Notes: a model not told the origin generated them from the sequence alone. A stretch of DNA of 60,863 nt from Ignavibacteriota bacterium (GCA_003170475.1 PMZI01000026.1:66308-127170), one strand, 5' to 3'. Positions 42,312-52,795 are shown, counted from the first letter of the stretch. Translations and numbers: made by a program.

Positions 42312-45023
42312 CTATAGACTCTCAAACACATATTCTCCCGATCCAACCTCGAAGACCACACAACCATCCTCAGTCTTGAGATACTTGACGCCCTCCGCTG
42401 ATTTCGCCGGTTTGCCACCTTCACGGACATTGTCCGGATTCGACGCAGGGACGTAGACTACGCTGGTTGTATTTGCAGGGACATTGATTTTCAGGGTGAA
42501 TTTCCCGTCCTGACGTACCCAATCTGCCCTGATCGCACCATGAATGGAGAGGTATCCCGTCTTCGCGTATTTCAGTCGTTCATTCGGGCGCGGGTGTATG
42601 GCGAAGCGCTTGTAGCCTGCGACATTCGGGTCAAGATCGATTCCTGCGACGTATCGGTAGAGCCATTCGCCGACTGAGCCCATCGAATAGTGATTGAACG
42701 AGTTCATCCCGGCATCCTGAAAACCCTTGTCCGCTGTCCAACCATCCCATCGTTCCCAGATCGTTGTTGCACCTGCCGTAATGGGATATCCCCACGAAGG
42801 GAACGTTGTGTTGAAGAGCAGCAGATATGCAAGATCAAGATTTCCACTCTCCGTGAGTACTGGATTCAGATACTTCACGCCGATGAACCCCGTCGACAAA
42901 TGATTCCCCTTGTCTTGAATGTCCTTCACGAGAAGTTCCGCTGCCCGGTTGCGAAGGTTTTGAGGCATCAGATCGAACGCCAATGCAAGAACATAGTCAG
43001 TTTGCGTCTTACCCTGGATTTGCCCGTCGGGAGCAATGTAAGCTTTCTGGAACGCCGCCCTGACCGATTCGAAGAGTGATCGATAGTACTGTTCATCTGA
43101 GGTCTTTCCAACGGCTTTCGCCATATCCGACATCAGCCATGCATCGTATGCCCAGAAGGCAGTCGCGAGCAGATCTTTCGGCGTTTCCGCGTTGATGGAG
43201 AGCCAGTCTCCATAATTGTTATTGAGGCGGTTCTTCCGGAGGTGATCTGGATTTCCTTCTTCCATGTACTTCATCCAACGGGTCATGGCCTCATAGTGTT
43301 GTTCGATGATGGTTCTGTCACCATAGCACCGATAGATGTACCATGGAACGATGACTCCAGCGTCCCCCCAGCCAGGCGCACCGTCGGTGCCCAGTCCGTC
43401 GATGTAAGGATTGGTATCCTTGAATGCTCCTTGCGGCGACTGCGAGTCTTCGACATCGAACATCCATTTTGTCATGAACGATGCCACGTCCATGTTGAAC
43501 GATGCCGTTCGCACGAAGATCTGAGCATCACCCATCCAGCCCAGTCGCTCGTCACGCTGCGGGCAATCTGTCGGGATGCTGATGAAATTGCCGCGCTGGC
43601 TCCAGAGAATGTTGCTGTATAGCTGATTCACCATCGAATCAGAACAGGAAAAGGTGCCCGTGATCGGAAGATCCGTGTTGATCGCACATCCGAGAATCGC
43701 ATCGCGTCGCGGCTTTTCTGAAAGGCCTGTCACCTCTACGTATCGGAAGCCATGGAATGTGAAGTGCGGTTGAAACACTTCTTCCCGGCCCCCCTTGAGG
43801 ACGTACAAGTCTGTCGCTTTTGCCCTCCGTAGGTTCGCTGTGTAGATCGTGCCGTCGGGATTCAGCACCTCGGCGTGCCGCACGGTCACTTTCATTCCGG
43901 CCTGTCCGCGGACTTTGAGTCGACAGAATCCGGCGAAATTCTGGCCAAGATCGAACACAAACGTGCCTTTCACTGGTTCGGTCACACTCTTGGGTTTCAA
44001 CAACTGTGTGATGCGAACGGGTTCTGTGCGAAGCGGAACGAGGTGGACGTCGGATGAGGGAAAGATATCCACCGATTGCCAGTGCGCATCATCGAAACCC
44101 GGCTTGTCCCATCCCCTCATTTCTCTACGGGCATCATAACTTTCTCCCATGAGCATGTCCGAATAGAGAATCGGTCCGTACGATCCTTTCCATGTTGCAT
44201 CCGTGCCAACGATCTCTTCTGTTCCGTCGGTGTATTCGAGGTGGAGTTGGAGCAGAGCACTCGTTTGGTCACCATAGTTGTTCGGTTTCAATCCAAAACC
44301 GACGTATCCTTTGTACCAGCCGTCACCAATCGTAAGACCCAGGCAGTTGGTCCCCTTCTTAATCTGACTTGTCACGTCGTACGTCAAGTACTGGATCCGT
44401 TTCTTATAGTCTGACCATTCCGGCGAAAGGAATTCTTTCCCGACTCGATTGCCGTTGATACTCGCGATAAACATCCCGCGTGCCGTGACATACGCGAGGG
44501 CGCGGCGAACGGTTTTGGACGAGACAAATTCCTTTCTGACATAGGGGGCCGGACGAAGATCGGCTGACGGATCGGCTTTCAATCCTATCCATTTCGCCTT
44601 CCAGTCGCTTGCTGTGAGCAGTCCCATCCTCCACGCAGCAGGTTTGGAAAAACCCGATTGATGACCATGATTGTCCCAGACTCTGAGCTTCCAGAAACAG
44701 GTAGCCCGGGAACCAAGGGGGGCGCCTGCATAGCGGACCTGATTTGACTGGTCACTCGACACTTTTCCGCTCTCCCACAAATCTCCGTGATTTTGATCCA
44801 GGAGTTTCTGTGAGCTTGCTGCAAGAATCTCGTACGCGGTCTGAAGCACGCCACGTTCTTGTGACTCGACAACCCAACTCAACCGGGGATTGGCGACATC
44901 CACGTTGAGCGGATTTGTGAGGTATTCGCACCGAAGTGTCGCAGGCTTGATTTGCGATGATGATGTGCTTTGTGAACCGATGGATGCCATAAGGATCACC
45001 AGGATGAAGGTTGTTGCTTTCAT
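42312..45023 (-). CDS. Secreted GH78 alpha-L-rhamnosidase
   Basis: 903 residues from ATG 45023 (preceded by CGAGG), which opens a signal peptide; an upstream open frame to 45215 has no ribosome-binding site. Domain order follows GH78: N-terminal Ig-like (about 25-130), two beta-sandwich domains including the bacterial rhamnosidase N domain (about 140-320), a (alpha/alpha)6 catalytic barrel (about 400-800) with the catalytic DCPQRDERLGWMGDAQ block near 485-500, and a C-terminal sandwich. It removes terminal alpha-rhamnose from plant or algal glycans. It stands alone between convergent neighbours. Confidence 0.93.
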   Translation of the reverse strand: MKATTFILVILMASIGSQSTSSSQIKPATLRCEYLTNPLNVDVANPRLSWVVESQERGVLQTAYEILAASSQKLLDQNHGDLWESGKVSSDQSNQVRYAGAPLGSRATCFWKLRVWDNHGHQSGFSKPAAWRMGLLTASDWKAKWIGLKADPSADLRPAPYVRKEFVSSKTVRRALAYVTARGMFIASINGNRVGKEFLSPEWSDYKKRIQYLTYDVTSQIKKGTNCLGLTIGDGWYKGYVGFGLKPNNYGDQTSALLQLHLEYTDGTEEIVGTDATWKGSYGPILYSDMLMGESYDARREMRGWDKPGFDDAHWQSVDIFPSSDVHLVPLRTEPVRITQLLKPKSVTEPVKGTFVFDLGQNFAGFCRLKVRGQAGMKVTVRHAEVLNPDGTIYTANLRRAKATDLYVLKGGREEVFQPHFTFHGFRYVEVTGLSEKPRRDAILGCAINTDLPITGTFSCSDSMVNQLYSNILWSQRGNFISIPTDCPQRDERLGWMGDAQIFVRTASFNMDVASFMTKWMFDVEDSQSPQGAFKDTNPYIDGLGTDGAPGWGDAGVIVPWYIYRCYGDRTIIEQHYEAMTRWMKYMEEGNPDHLRKNRLNNNYGDWLSINAETPKDLLATAFWAYDAWLMSDMAKAVGKTSDEQYYRSLFESVRAAFQKAYIAPDGQIQGKTQTDYVLALAFDLMPQNLRNRAAELLVKDIQDKGNHLSTGFIGVKYLNPVLTESGNLDLAYLLLFNTTFPSWGYPITAGATTIWERWDGWTADKGFQDAGMNSFNHYSMGSVGEWLYRYVAGIDLDPNVAGYKRFAIHPRPNERLKYAKTGYLSIHGAIRADWVRQDGKFTLKINVPANTTSVVYVPASNPDNVREGGKPAKSAEGVKYLKTEDGCVVFEVGSGEYVFESL

Positions 45024-45189
45024 GTGAAAGCCTCGTTTTATATGTGACTCCGACTCTTTGTCGAGTACAGGAAGAAAGTCGGAATTCTCAGAAGGAAGGG
45101 ATGAGATTTGAAGTCCAAACCCATTATACTTAAAGAAGAAGTCAATGACAATGTCTGTGGCCTCAGGTAGAGGATGGACGGCGGTGGTG

Positions 45190-45228
45190 TGAAAAACGCA
45201 AGCGCCCGACGACATGATCGGGCGCTTG
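45190..45228 (-). terminator. Rho-independent terminator of the M28 peptidase gene
   Basis: CAAGCGCCCGA (45199-45209) and its exact complement (45218-45228) form an 11-bp perfect stem with an 8-nt loop. On the minus strand it is followed by GCGTTTTTC. It lies 24 nt after the peptidase stop. Confidence 0.9.
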
Positions 45229-45252
45229 AACTGCAGGATTCTTTTGTCAGCA

Positions 45253-46851
45253 TTACTTCTTCAATTGGCCGGCACGTTCTGCATCGTGTACCTCGGGCCA
45301 TGAACGTTGCTTGCCTGTCCGGGGATCGTTCGGCATCACACGTCGGTCACGGGCGACAAACGTCGGATCTTCGCAAGCCTGGTAGACCAGGCACGCTGTC
45401 AGTACGACATCGGTCTGAAGGTCATCGAAGACCAATTTGTCGTAGGTGTCCCTGTTGGTATGCCATGTATAGGAAAAGTAGTCCCACATGTTCGAACCGA
45501 GTCCAAATGAGGGCACCCCTGCCGCGACGAAGGAAGCGTGATCTGTCCCGCCGCCGCCCGGCATCCCTGGGATACTCATCGTAATTCCGCGTGTAATGTT
45601 GTCGGGTGTTCTCGCTAGCCATCGGGCCAGGTGCTCACTTGCGACAAGGAATCCCGAAGCACCGATGTTGGTGATCCGTCCGGTGCCGTTGTCCTGATTG
45701 AAGACGGCCTGGATCTTCTCAATGATCTCCGGATGATCTTTCACGAAGGCCTTGGAGCCGTTCAGTCCCTGTTCTTCACTGTTCCAATGGCCGACCACGA
45801 TCGTGCGCTTTGGATTTGGATAGAACTTCTTGAGGATGCGCAAGGTCTCCATCATGATCAATGTTCCGCTTCCATTGTCCGTTGCTCCGGAACCGGCTTC
45901 CCACGAATCGAGGTGTGCCGACAGAACGACATACTCGTCGGGCTTTTCTGTGCCTTTGATCATTCCAATCGTGTTGAATGCAGGTGCCGCTCCAAGGAAC
46001 TTGCTTTCGATCTCCACTTTGATGATCGGATTGTCTCCATATTCCACAAGTCGATAGAGAAGATTGTAGTCTTCCAGGCTGAGGGCTACCACTGGGACCT
46101 TTTCACTTGTCGTGCCGAACACTCGGTACACTCCCCAGCCGGTGGACCACAGCGAGGATACAACTCCAACCGCTCCGGCGTTCTCGAAAATTGTTGTGAG
46201 TGTATCGGAGCGGAATCCGGTCTTCTTGATGCGTTTCTGCCACTCGTCATTGATTCTCGTCCGAAGCGCCTTGAGGCTGTCAAACGATTCTTTCGTACCG
46301 AACTCTTCCCACACTTTGTCAGGCCTGCCCGTCGGGGATGGAGCCGAAACGAGAACGAACTTACCTTTCACCGCGGGGAGCCATTTCTGAAACGCCGCGG
46401 AGTCCGGGACGTCGGCAAGAACGACCAGTCCGGCTGTTACTCCGCCCTTTTTCGTCGCAGGACTCCATGAGAGCATGGTGCCTTCGAGAGTCCTCACGCG
46501 GGGTTGGAGCATGTCGATATGAGCAGTTCCTCGCTCCCAGCCTCTCCATTCACCGTACTTTTCGCTCTTCGCTTCGATCCCCCAGGTTTTATATTTCGCG
46601 ATTGCCCAATCACTAGCCTTGAGAACGCTGGGAGATCCGACGAGCCGTGGTCCGATGACGTCGAGGAGCTCGTGGGCAAGTCTCGGGAGTTGTGACGACT
46701 CCATCGCTTCTTTGTAGATGCCCTTCACAATGGGATCGTCGGTCGGGAATGTCGGACCCAGGTTCTGGGGTCCGAATGGCTGGCTGAGAGCGGGAATGCT
46801 CAGAAGCGCAACCAACGAACAAAGGAGCAAGGTTCGTAAAGAGTTGTGCAT
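45253..46851 (-). CDS. Secreted M28-family metallopeptidase (carboxypeptidase Q-like)
   Basis: 532 residues from ATG 46851, 5 nt after a perfect GGAGGT; the frame opens earlier at 46887. Signal peptide about 1-21. Two-zinc M28 ligands are visible: H in AHLDSWEAGSGATDNGSG (about 312-328), E-E in HWNSEEQGLNGS (about 353-364), D in FNQDNG (near 380) and H in WHTNRDTYDK (near 475). A PA-type insertion (about 130-285) is present. Architecture resembles PGCP/carboxypeptidase Q, an exopeptidase. Confidence 0.9.
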   Translation of the reverse strand: MHNSLRTLLLCSLVALLSIPALSQPFGPQNLGPTFPTDDPIVKGIYKEAMESSQLPRLAHELLDVIGPRLVGSPSVLKASDWAIAKYKTWGIEAKSEKYGEWRGWERGTAHIDMLQPRVRTLEGTMLSWSPATKKGGVTAGLVVLADVPDSAAFQKWLPAVKGKFVLVSAPSPTGRPDKVWEEFGTKESFDSLKALRTRINDEWQKRIKKTGFRSDTLTTIFENAGAVGVVSSLWSTGWGVYRVFGTTSEKVPVVALSLEDYNLLYRLVEYGDNPIIKVEIESKFLGAAPAFNTIGMIKGTEKPDEYVVLSAHLDSWEAGSGATDNGSGTLIMMETLRILKKFYPNPKRTIVVGHWNSEEQGLNGSKAFVKDHPEIIEKIQAVFNQDNGTGRITNIGASGFLVASEHLARWLARTPDNITRGITMSIPGMPGGGGTDHASFVAAGVPSFGLGSNMWDYFSYTWHTNRDTYDKLVFDDLQTDVVLTACLVYQACEDPTFVARDRRVMPNDPRTGKQRSWPEVHDAERAGQLKK

Positions 46852-47128
46852 GATACCTCCGTTCTGGTGAATGATGAGAGAGCACAATGATGCTGGCTTT
46901 TCGGCTCGGAGAATAACGTGTCAAAGTATCGGAAAAAAAAGGATGCATCAAGTGAAAAATCGAGATCACGAAAAGAGCTCATTCCCTTGGGTTGCCTCAA
47001 ATAGAGCTTGAAAGCTCACGTTGTTGTCCGTACCTTAACCACCCCAGGTGCTTCAGGCACTGTTGGTTCGTGCTCACGGAATGAGAACGAAGCAATCGAT
47101 TTCTTCATCATGGCAGGAGATGGTTCGT

Positions 47129-49021
47129 ATGCGGAAGGTTGAAACGGTACTGGTTATTGCAGTGTGGATTCTTATAGGATATGCTCGTGAGCAGGCGTTT
47201 GGCCAGGTCGCAACGTTCGCACCTCAGGACCCAAAGATTGGAGAAACCATTACTGCCGTCTACAATCCCGCCGCTCAGGGAGCCATCATCCTCAAACCAT
47301 CAATGCTCTCGCTTCATGCCCTTGTTTTGCCCGCAGCGGGCGTGACCCCCGTGTTGCTGGAAATACCGATGGAAAAATCGGGAAATGTGTGGAAGGGGAA
47401 CTTCAAACTTGATCAGAAGGACGCGCGGTTACTTCTGTATCAGTTCGTTTCAGGAGACCTCAAAGACGACAATGTCGAGCAAGGGTGGAGTGGAATGGTC
47501 CTCGGACCGGATGGAAAAGAGCTTGAAGGAACTCGCTACTGGAGGGGGATTGTCCTTGCCTTCGGCGGTTATCAGGGGTTTAAATATCGGCTGGATGCTG
47601 CTGAAGCGAAAGCCGACATAACGAAAGAGCGCCGGGCATATCCTGATTACTATTTCGCTGTCAACCTAGCCTGGTATCTGGAGATGAACCCGGCGCCGAC
47701 GGATGCCGCTGTGGCACTCGTGAAGAAAGAGCTGAGCGGCGAACTAGAACACTTCCGCAAGAACGAAGAAGCGCTGCCAATGCTCCTGGTCTGGCTTGAA
47801 CAAACCGGGCAGAAGGCGAAAGCTGACTCGCTGAGAACGGTCTTCATCTCCGAAAATCCGAAAGGAAGAGTCGCATCGGTCACGCGGATGAGAGAGATCT
47901 CGAACGAGAAAGACCCTCTCCGTAGAACCAGCCTTCTTGAGCAATACATGGTGGACTTTCCTATGAAAGGGGATGAGCTCCTTTCAAATCAACGTCAACT
48001 CTTGATGGGATTCGTCCAAACCTCGCAGCACGAAAAAGGATACGCACTCCTCAGGTCGTCACCGAATCTCGATCCCGGATTGTACCGAACCCTCACCTCG
48101 ATCATGGTTGATAGAGGGGTGAAAATGGAGCAGGCTGTAAACTGGTTGGCAGAGGGAATCGAAATCGTGCGCAAACAGGATGACAGTGCGAAACCCCCGT
48201 ATATCACAAACGCGGAATGGAAGAAAAGTCAGTCGAATACACTTGCCGGTCTTCTCACGGTTCGCGGCATTGGCCTCTCGAAGCTCGGAAGGAACAATGA
48301 GGCTGAGCCCGTTCTGGCGGAAGCATACAGCATCAAAAACGGTGAGGATCTCATCCTCAATGAAAACCTTATCAATGTCTACGTTGTCAATGTAAAGTAC
48401 AAGGAAGCTGAGAAGCTGGGGCTTGATTGCATTCGGAAGGCGAAGTCAAACTTGAAGATTGTGGAGAAATTCAAATTCGCCTTCACGAAAGTGCACGGGT
48501 CGCTGAATGGTTATGACAAGACGGTGAAGGCCGCCAAGGTCGAGGAAGAGAATGCGCTTCTGAAAACCGGACTCAACAAAACTGCCCCCGATTTCTCCCT
48601 CAAAGACATGAATGGAGCAACCGTCAAATTGAGTGATCTCCGTGGAAAGATTGTCGTTCTTGACTTCTGGGCGACCTGGTGCGCTCCCTGCAAAGCTTCC
48701 CTTCCTCACCTGCAGAAGGTGTTCGAGCGGTACGAGTTGTATAAGACCGTGACTTTCATAGCGGTAAATACCTCGGAAAGAATCACCGGGCCAACCCGTG
48801 ACGCTGCCGTAAAGAAGTTCATGTCAGACTTGAAGCTCACGCTCCCGGTTGTCTATGATGATGGGTTCGCGACTGCTCAGCGCTTCGGGGTAGAGGGGAT
48901 CCCTACCAAATTTGTCATCGATCGGTACGGCAAGATTCAATTCATGAGTGCCGGTTTCAGGGATGGCAATGAGATGGTAGACGAGTTGATCACTCAGATA
49001 GAAGCACTCCTGAAACCCTAA
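47129..49021 (+). CDS. Exported protein with TPR-like region and C-terminal TlpA/thioredoxin domain
   Basis: 630 residues from ATG 47129, chosen because GGAG lies 9 nt upstream and it opens a signal peptide ending AFGQ. An N-terminal Ig-like domain (about 30-140) leads into a helical, repeat-like region (about 180-480). The C-terminus (about 495-630) is a TlpA/AhpC-TSA-type thioredoxin with the redox motif C518-A-P-C521 in WATWCAPCK and cis-Pro in GIPTKF. This resembles TlpA-disulfide reductases of Bacteroidota and suggests a periplasmic or outer-membrane role in thiol redox. It is divergent from the M28 gene (277-nt gap). Confidence 0.85.
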   Translation: MRKVETVLVIAVWILIGYAREQAFGQVATFAPQDPKIGETITAVYNPAAQGAIILKPSMLSLHALVLPAAGVTPVLLEIPMEKSGNVWKGNFKLDQKDARLLLYQFVSGDLKDDNVEQGWSGMVLGPDGKELEGTRYWRGIVLAFGGYQGFKYRLDAAEAKADITKERRAYPDYYFAVNLAWYLEMNPAPTDAAVALVKKELSGELEHFRKNEEALPMLLVWLEQTGQKAKADSLRTVFISENPKGRVASVTRMREISNEKDPLRRTSLLEQYMVDFPMKGDELLSNQRQLLMGFVQTSQHEKGYALLRSSPNLDPGLYRTLTSIMVDRGVKMEQAVNWLAEGIEIVRKQDDSAKPPYITNAEWKKSQSNTLAGLLTVRGIGLSKLGRNNEAEPVLAEAYSIKNGEDLILNENLINVYVVNVKYKEAEKLGLDCIRKAKSNLKIVEKFKFAFTKVHGSLNGYDKTVKAAKVEEENALLKTGLNKTAPDFSLKDMNGATVKLSDLRGKIVVLDFWATWCAPCKASLPHLQKVFERYELYKTVTFIAVNTSERITGPTRDAAVKKFMSDLKLTLPVVYDDGFATAQRFGVEGIPTKFVIDRYGKIQFMSAGFRDGNEMVDELITQIEALLKP

Positions 49022-49028
49022 CGATATC

Positions 49029-49072
49029 GAGCCATCCGGAGAGCGACCCATCGGTTAACGACCAGATGGCTC
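49029..49072. repeat. 8-bp inverted repeat after the TlpA-like gene
   Basis: GAGCCATC (49029-49036) and GATGGCTC (49065-49072) flank a 28-nt loop, 7 nt after the stop. No T-run follows. Possibly a 3'-end stem of the TlpA-like transcript. Confidence 0.3.
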
Positions 49073-49114
49073 AATCACTCGATGACCCGATGATTTGCTA
49101 ACTTCAGAGGTCCT

Positions 49115-50908
49115 ATGCAGCTCACTCTTCTCGACTGGATCATCATCTTCGCATACTTCGCTTTCAATCTGGCGATCGGATTTTACTATCGGAAGAAAGC
49201 AACCGGCAGTGTGAGCGATTACTTCATTTCAGGAAGAAACGTTTCCTGGTGGCTTGCCGGCACTTCCATGGTTGCTACAACATTTGCTGCAGACACTCCG
49301 TTGGCCGTTACCGGGCTGGTCGCACGTAACGGCATCGCCGGCAACTGGATTTGGTGGAGTATGGTCTTCAGCGGGATGTTGACCGTATTTTTCTACGCGA
49401 AGCTTTGGCGAAGGTCCGGCGTTCTTACCGATGTGGAGTTCGCTGAGATCCGCTACTCCGGAAAGCCGGCGGCGTTCCTTCGGGGATTCCGCGCACTCTA
49501 TCTTGGATTTCCGATCAATCTTATCATCATGGGTTGGGTAAATCTTGCGATGATCAAGATTCTTACCCTTACCCTTGGAATCGACAAACTGCCCGCCACG
49601 GGCGTTCTCATCGGGATTATGATCCTCACCGCTTCGATCTCGACGCTCTCGGGGTTGTGGGGTGTACTCGTGATGGATTTGTTCCAGTTCGTTCTCAAGA
49701 TGGGAATGGTGATTGCCCTTGCAGTCTTTGCGGTCGAGGCTGTCGGAGGGATGAGCGGACTCAAAGCAGGGTTGATGCACATCGACCAAGTCAGAAATGC
49801 CGGCACAGGTTCAACCGGCTCGGTGATGTCTTTCACTCCAGATCTGAATTCGGTCTGGATGCCGATGATCACGTTTTTTGTATATATCGCTGTGAACTGG
49901 TGGGCGACATGGTATCCGGGGGCGGAACCCGGAGGCGGGGGATATGTTGCACAGCGGATCTTCTCCGCGAAAAATGAAAAGCATTCGATTCTAGCCACGC
50001 TCTGGTTCAACATCGCTCACTACGCTCTTCGTCCCTGGCCGTGGATCCTGGTCGCTCTCGTCGCGATGGTGAGGTTCCAAAATGATCCCGCGTTTGCACA
50101 TGATCCCGAGTCAGGCTATATCCGAATCATGATGCTGGATCTTCCCGTCTCCTTGCGTGGGCTGATGGTCGCTGCCTTTGCAGCAGCGTACATGTCGACC
50201 ATCGGTACGCAGTTGAATTGGGGCGCTTCGCTTCTCGTTAATGATGTCTACCGAAGGTTTCTGAAGAAAAGTGAGACAGAAAAACACTACGTGAGTGCTT
50301 CCCAAGTTGCGACGATTGTCTTGATGATATGCTCCGCTGTCGTTTCGTTCTACATGGAATCGATTGCGCAGGCGTGGAAGTTTCTTATGGCGCTTGGGGC
50401 CGGGACGGGAATGGTCTACATCCTTCGCTGGTTCTGGTGGCGGATCAATGCCTGGAGTGAGGTATCAGCAATGTTGTCTGCATTCGTGATTTCTCTCACG
50501 CTGGAATTCGGCTTTGGTATGAGCAGCGACAATGCGTTCGACTTTGCTCACCTGGTGCTTATCACAACCGCAGTGACGTCGGCCGTTTGGCTCATCGTAA
50601 CATTCCTCACGAAACCAGAGCCCGACGAAATCCTCATGCCGTTTTACCGCAAGGTAAGACCTTCCGCGAGGATGTGGGGGCCTATCGCCGCAAAAGTGAA
50701 GGATGTCGTTCCACAAAAGGATGATCTTCTCAACCTCTCCAACTGGGCTTTCGGTTGCTTGATGATTTACATGACGCTTTTTGGATTCGGGAAGATCATT
50801 TTCGGTGAGACTCTTCTGGGGTTGGGCTTTCTTGCGATCGCGGTGATCTGCTTCGCAGCTATTTATCGCAGTCTATCGAAGATGGGATGGGAATCCCTGG
50901 CGGGGTAG
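49115..50908 (+). CDS. Sodium:solute symporter family protein (paralogue 2)
   Basis: 597 residues, 13-15 helices, SSS family. It aligns over its whole length with the symporter at 3309-5126, sharing SGRNVSWWLAG (39-49), the TTFAADTP block, WGASLLVNDVYRRF near 369-382 and RWFWWRINAW near 436-445. Na+-driven uptake of a sugar, polyol or organic acid is expected. Here the neighbours are a TlpA-like protein and, on the other strand, a sugar porter plus fucosidases, so a sugar substrate is plausible but not shown. Confidence 0.88.
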   Translation: MQLTLLDWIIIFAYFAFNLAIGFYYRKKATGSVSDYFISGRNVSWWLAGTSMVATTFAADTPLAVTGLVARNGIAGNWIWWSMVFSGMLTVFFYAKLWRRSGVLTDVEFAEIRYSGKPAAFLRGFRALYLGFPINLIIMGWVNLAMIKILTLTLGIDKLPATGVLIGIMILTASISTLSGLWGVLVMDLFQFVLKMGMVIALAVFAVEAVGGMSGLKAGLMHIDQVRNAGTGSTGSVMSFTPDLNSVWMPMITFFVYIAVNWWATWYPGAEPGGGGYVAQRIFSAKNEKHSILATLWFNIAHYALRPWPWILVALVAMVRFQNDPAFAHDPESGYIRIMMLDLPVSLRGLMVAAFAAAYMSTIGTQLNWGASLLVNDVYRRFLKKSETEKHYVSASQVATIVLMICSAVVSFYMESIAQAWKFLMALGAGTGMVYILRWFWWRINAWSEVSAMLSAFVISLTLEFGFGMSSDNAFDFAHLVLITTAVTSAVWLIVTFLTKPEPDEILMPFYRKVRPSARMWGPIAAKVKDVVPQKDDLLNLSNWAFGCLMIYMTLFGFGKIIFGETLLGLGFLAIAVICFAAIYRSLSKMGWESLAG

Positions 50909-50916
50909 TGTTTGAT

Positions 50917-50960
50917 GATGACCGTCACCTGGTTCTGCTCTCTCCGGGGTGACGGTCATC
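50917..50960. repeat. 13-bp perfect inverted repeat after the symporter gene
   Basis: GATGACCGTCACC (50917-50929) and its exact complement (50948-50960) with an 18-nt loop, 8 nt after the stop of the symporter gene. A stable stem like this probably ends or protects the transcript, although no T-run follows. The remaining 50961-51152 shows only a weaker GCGGG/CCCGC stem near 51000-51020. Confidence 0.5.
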
Positions 50961-51152
50961 TCCACTGAAATGTAGTATCGCACAACTGCTGGCTGGCCGG
51001 GCGGGCTTTCGTTTCCCGCTTTGTTTCTTGCTGCAACACCCTCCTCTGAAGGGCTCTTCAGTTTCTCATCATCGAGCCCCTCTCTCTTGACTCTTTTGCT
51101 CGAACAACGATCTGCACGAGATTTAGTCCGACAACGAAACAACTCCTTTGGG

Positions 51153-52559
51153 TCAGCCTTTTGCATCCGATGGGGGGATGTTCCAAAATCGTTCAATCTC
51201 CTCCAGGGAGTGTCCCTTGGTCTCCGGAAAGAATTTCCAGACGGTCAGCACAAGAATGATGCAGAACACCGCATACACGTAGAAGGGAAACCCATGATTG
51301 AACTGCGCCACCAATGCGGGGTTTTCATCCATCATGGGGAATGTCTGAGAGACAACGAAGTTTGCGCTCCAGAGGAAGAACGTCGCAACCGACAACGCTC
51401 TGCCGCGGATACGGGTTGGATAAATCTCCGAAAGTATAACCCATGTGACGGGTCCAACGGACAACGCAAAACAAGCGATGTATGCCAGGATGCACAGGAG
51501 AACCCAAATGGAAACCACGTGGAACTGCGCCGCGAGTCCCATTGCAACCAGGGAAACGAACATGCCGGCAGATCCGATGATCATGAGAGGCTTTCGTCCA
51601 AGGCGGTCCACTGTCCAGATTGCAATGATCGTGAACGAGAGATTGACGGCCCCCACCACGATTGTCTCCAGAAGGGCCGTATTCGCACCAGAACCGAGTT
51701 TTTTGAAAATCTCGGGAGCGTAGTACATGAACACATTGATTCCGGTGACCTGTTGCAGGATCGCAAGACCGATGCCAAGAAACATCACCTTTCGCCAGCC
51801 AGTCTTAAACAGCTGCCCCAGTGATTCCACTTCCTGATTCAGCGATGCCTCGATTGATCGAAGCTCGTTCTCTGCAAATGACGTTCCGCCAACCTTGGCG
51901 AGAATGTCTTTCGCTTTGTTGCTCTGCCCTTTCTCGACCAGCCAGCGGGGGCTTTCCGGCACGAACATCAGGAGCGCGAGGAAAATCGTGGACGGAATCG
52001 CTCCCGAAGCGAACATCCAGCGCCAGCCAGTCGTGACGTTCCACACCTCGTCTCCCTGAAGAGAGATGAAGTAATTCACGAAATAGATAATGAGCATACC
52101 CGTGACAATCGCGAACTGATTCACGGAGACCATTCTGCCCCTGACGGCGGCAGGCGTTATTTCAGCGATGTACATCGGTGACGCCATCGATGCAACGCCG
52201 ACGCCAATTCCGCCAAGCATACGGAAGAGCACGAAGTAAGAGAATTCATTTGGGAGCGCAGTGCCGACAGCAGAAGCAAGGAAGAGCACTCCGGACAATA
52301 TGAGAGTCGTCTTTCGTCCCAGCCGATCACTGAACTGCCCGGCGAATGAAACACCGATCACGCAGCCCAGCAGGGCGCTTGCGGCTGCCCAGCCTTTCAT
52401 CGCGGCATCAAGCTGGAAATGCGATTGGAGAAATCCTATTGCTCCGGCGATGACGGCCGTGTCGTAGCCGAACAAGAGCCCGCCCAGAGCTGCGATGATA
52501 GTGACAAGAGCGATGTACGATGAACTTCCTTTGTCGTTCTGAATTTGTTCGTTCGTCAT
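51153..52559 (-). CDS. Sugar-porter MFS transporter (XylE/GalP-like)
   Basis: 468 residues from ATG 52559, with GGGAG upstream. Sugar-porter signatures are all present: GGLLFGYDTAVIAGAIGFL in helix 1, the motif A loop (DRLGRK type) twice (near 80 and 285), PESPRWL (near 210) and the C-terminal PETKGHSLEEIERF (near 447). Expected role is H+-coupled monosaccharide import. It is divergent from two GH29 fucosidases, so fucose or another released sugar is a candidate substrate. Confidence 0.92.
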   Translation of the reverse strand: MTNEQIQNDKGSSSYIALVTIIAALGGLLFGYDTAVIAGAIGFLQSHFQLDAAMKGWAAASALLGCVIGVSFAGQFSDRLGRKTTLILSGVLFLASAVGTALPNEFSYFVLFRMLGGIGVGVASMASPMYIAEITPAAVRGRMVSVNQFAIVTGMLIIYFVNYFISLQGDEVWNVTTGWRWMFASGAIPSTIFLALLMFVPESPRWLVEKGQSNKAKDILAKVGGTSFAENELRSIEASLNQEVESLGQLFKTGWRKVMFLGIGLAILQQVTGINVFMYYAPEIFKKLGSGANTALLETIVVGAVNLSFTIIAIWTVDRLGRKPLMIIGSAGMFVSLVAMGLAAQFHVVSIWVLLCILAYIACFALSVGPVTWVILSEIYPTRIRGRALSVATFFLWSANFVVSQTFPMMDENPALVAQFNHGFPFYVYAVFCIILVLTVWKFFPETKGHSLEEIERFWNIPPSDAKG

Positions 52560-52795
52560 AGATCTCCCGCTGTCGATGTTCTTGAGAGAAACAGTCCACA
52601 TTCCCCCCAATTCAAATCGGGAGGTCTTTGGAATTCATTCAGTATTCTGTACCTTGCGAAGTGGAAATACGAGCTCTTGCAGAGCTTTGAGTGTGTCCGT
52701 ACGAACGGCGCGTCACAAACGTACTAACTAAACGAGACAGACGAAAGAGCTTTCGTTCAACTCCATCCCGTCAGGCCCATGAGGGAGAAACTTCC

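Noticed and set aside
51021-51824. 267-codon open frame opposite the sugar porter
   Set aside because: Begins in the intergenic gap but its bulk is antisense to a conserved transporter, with highly charged, unlikely composition.
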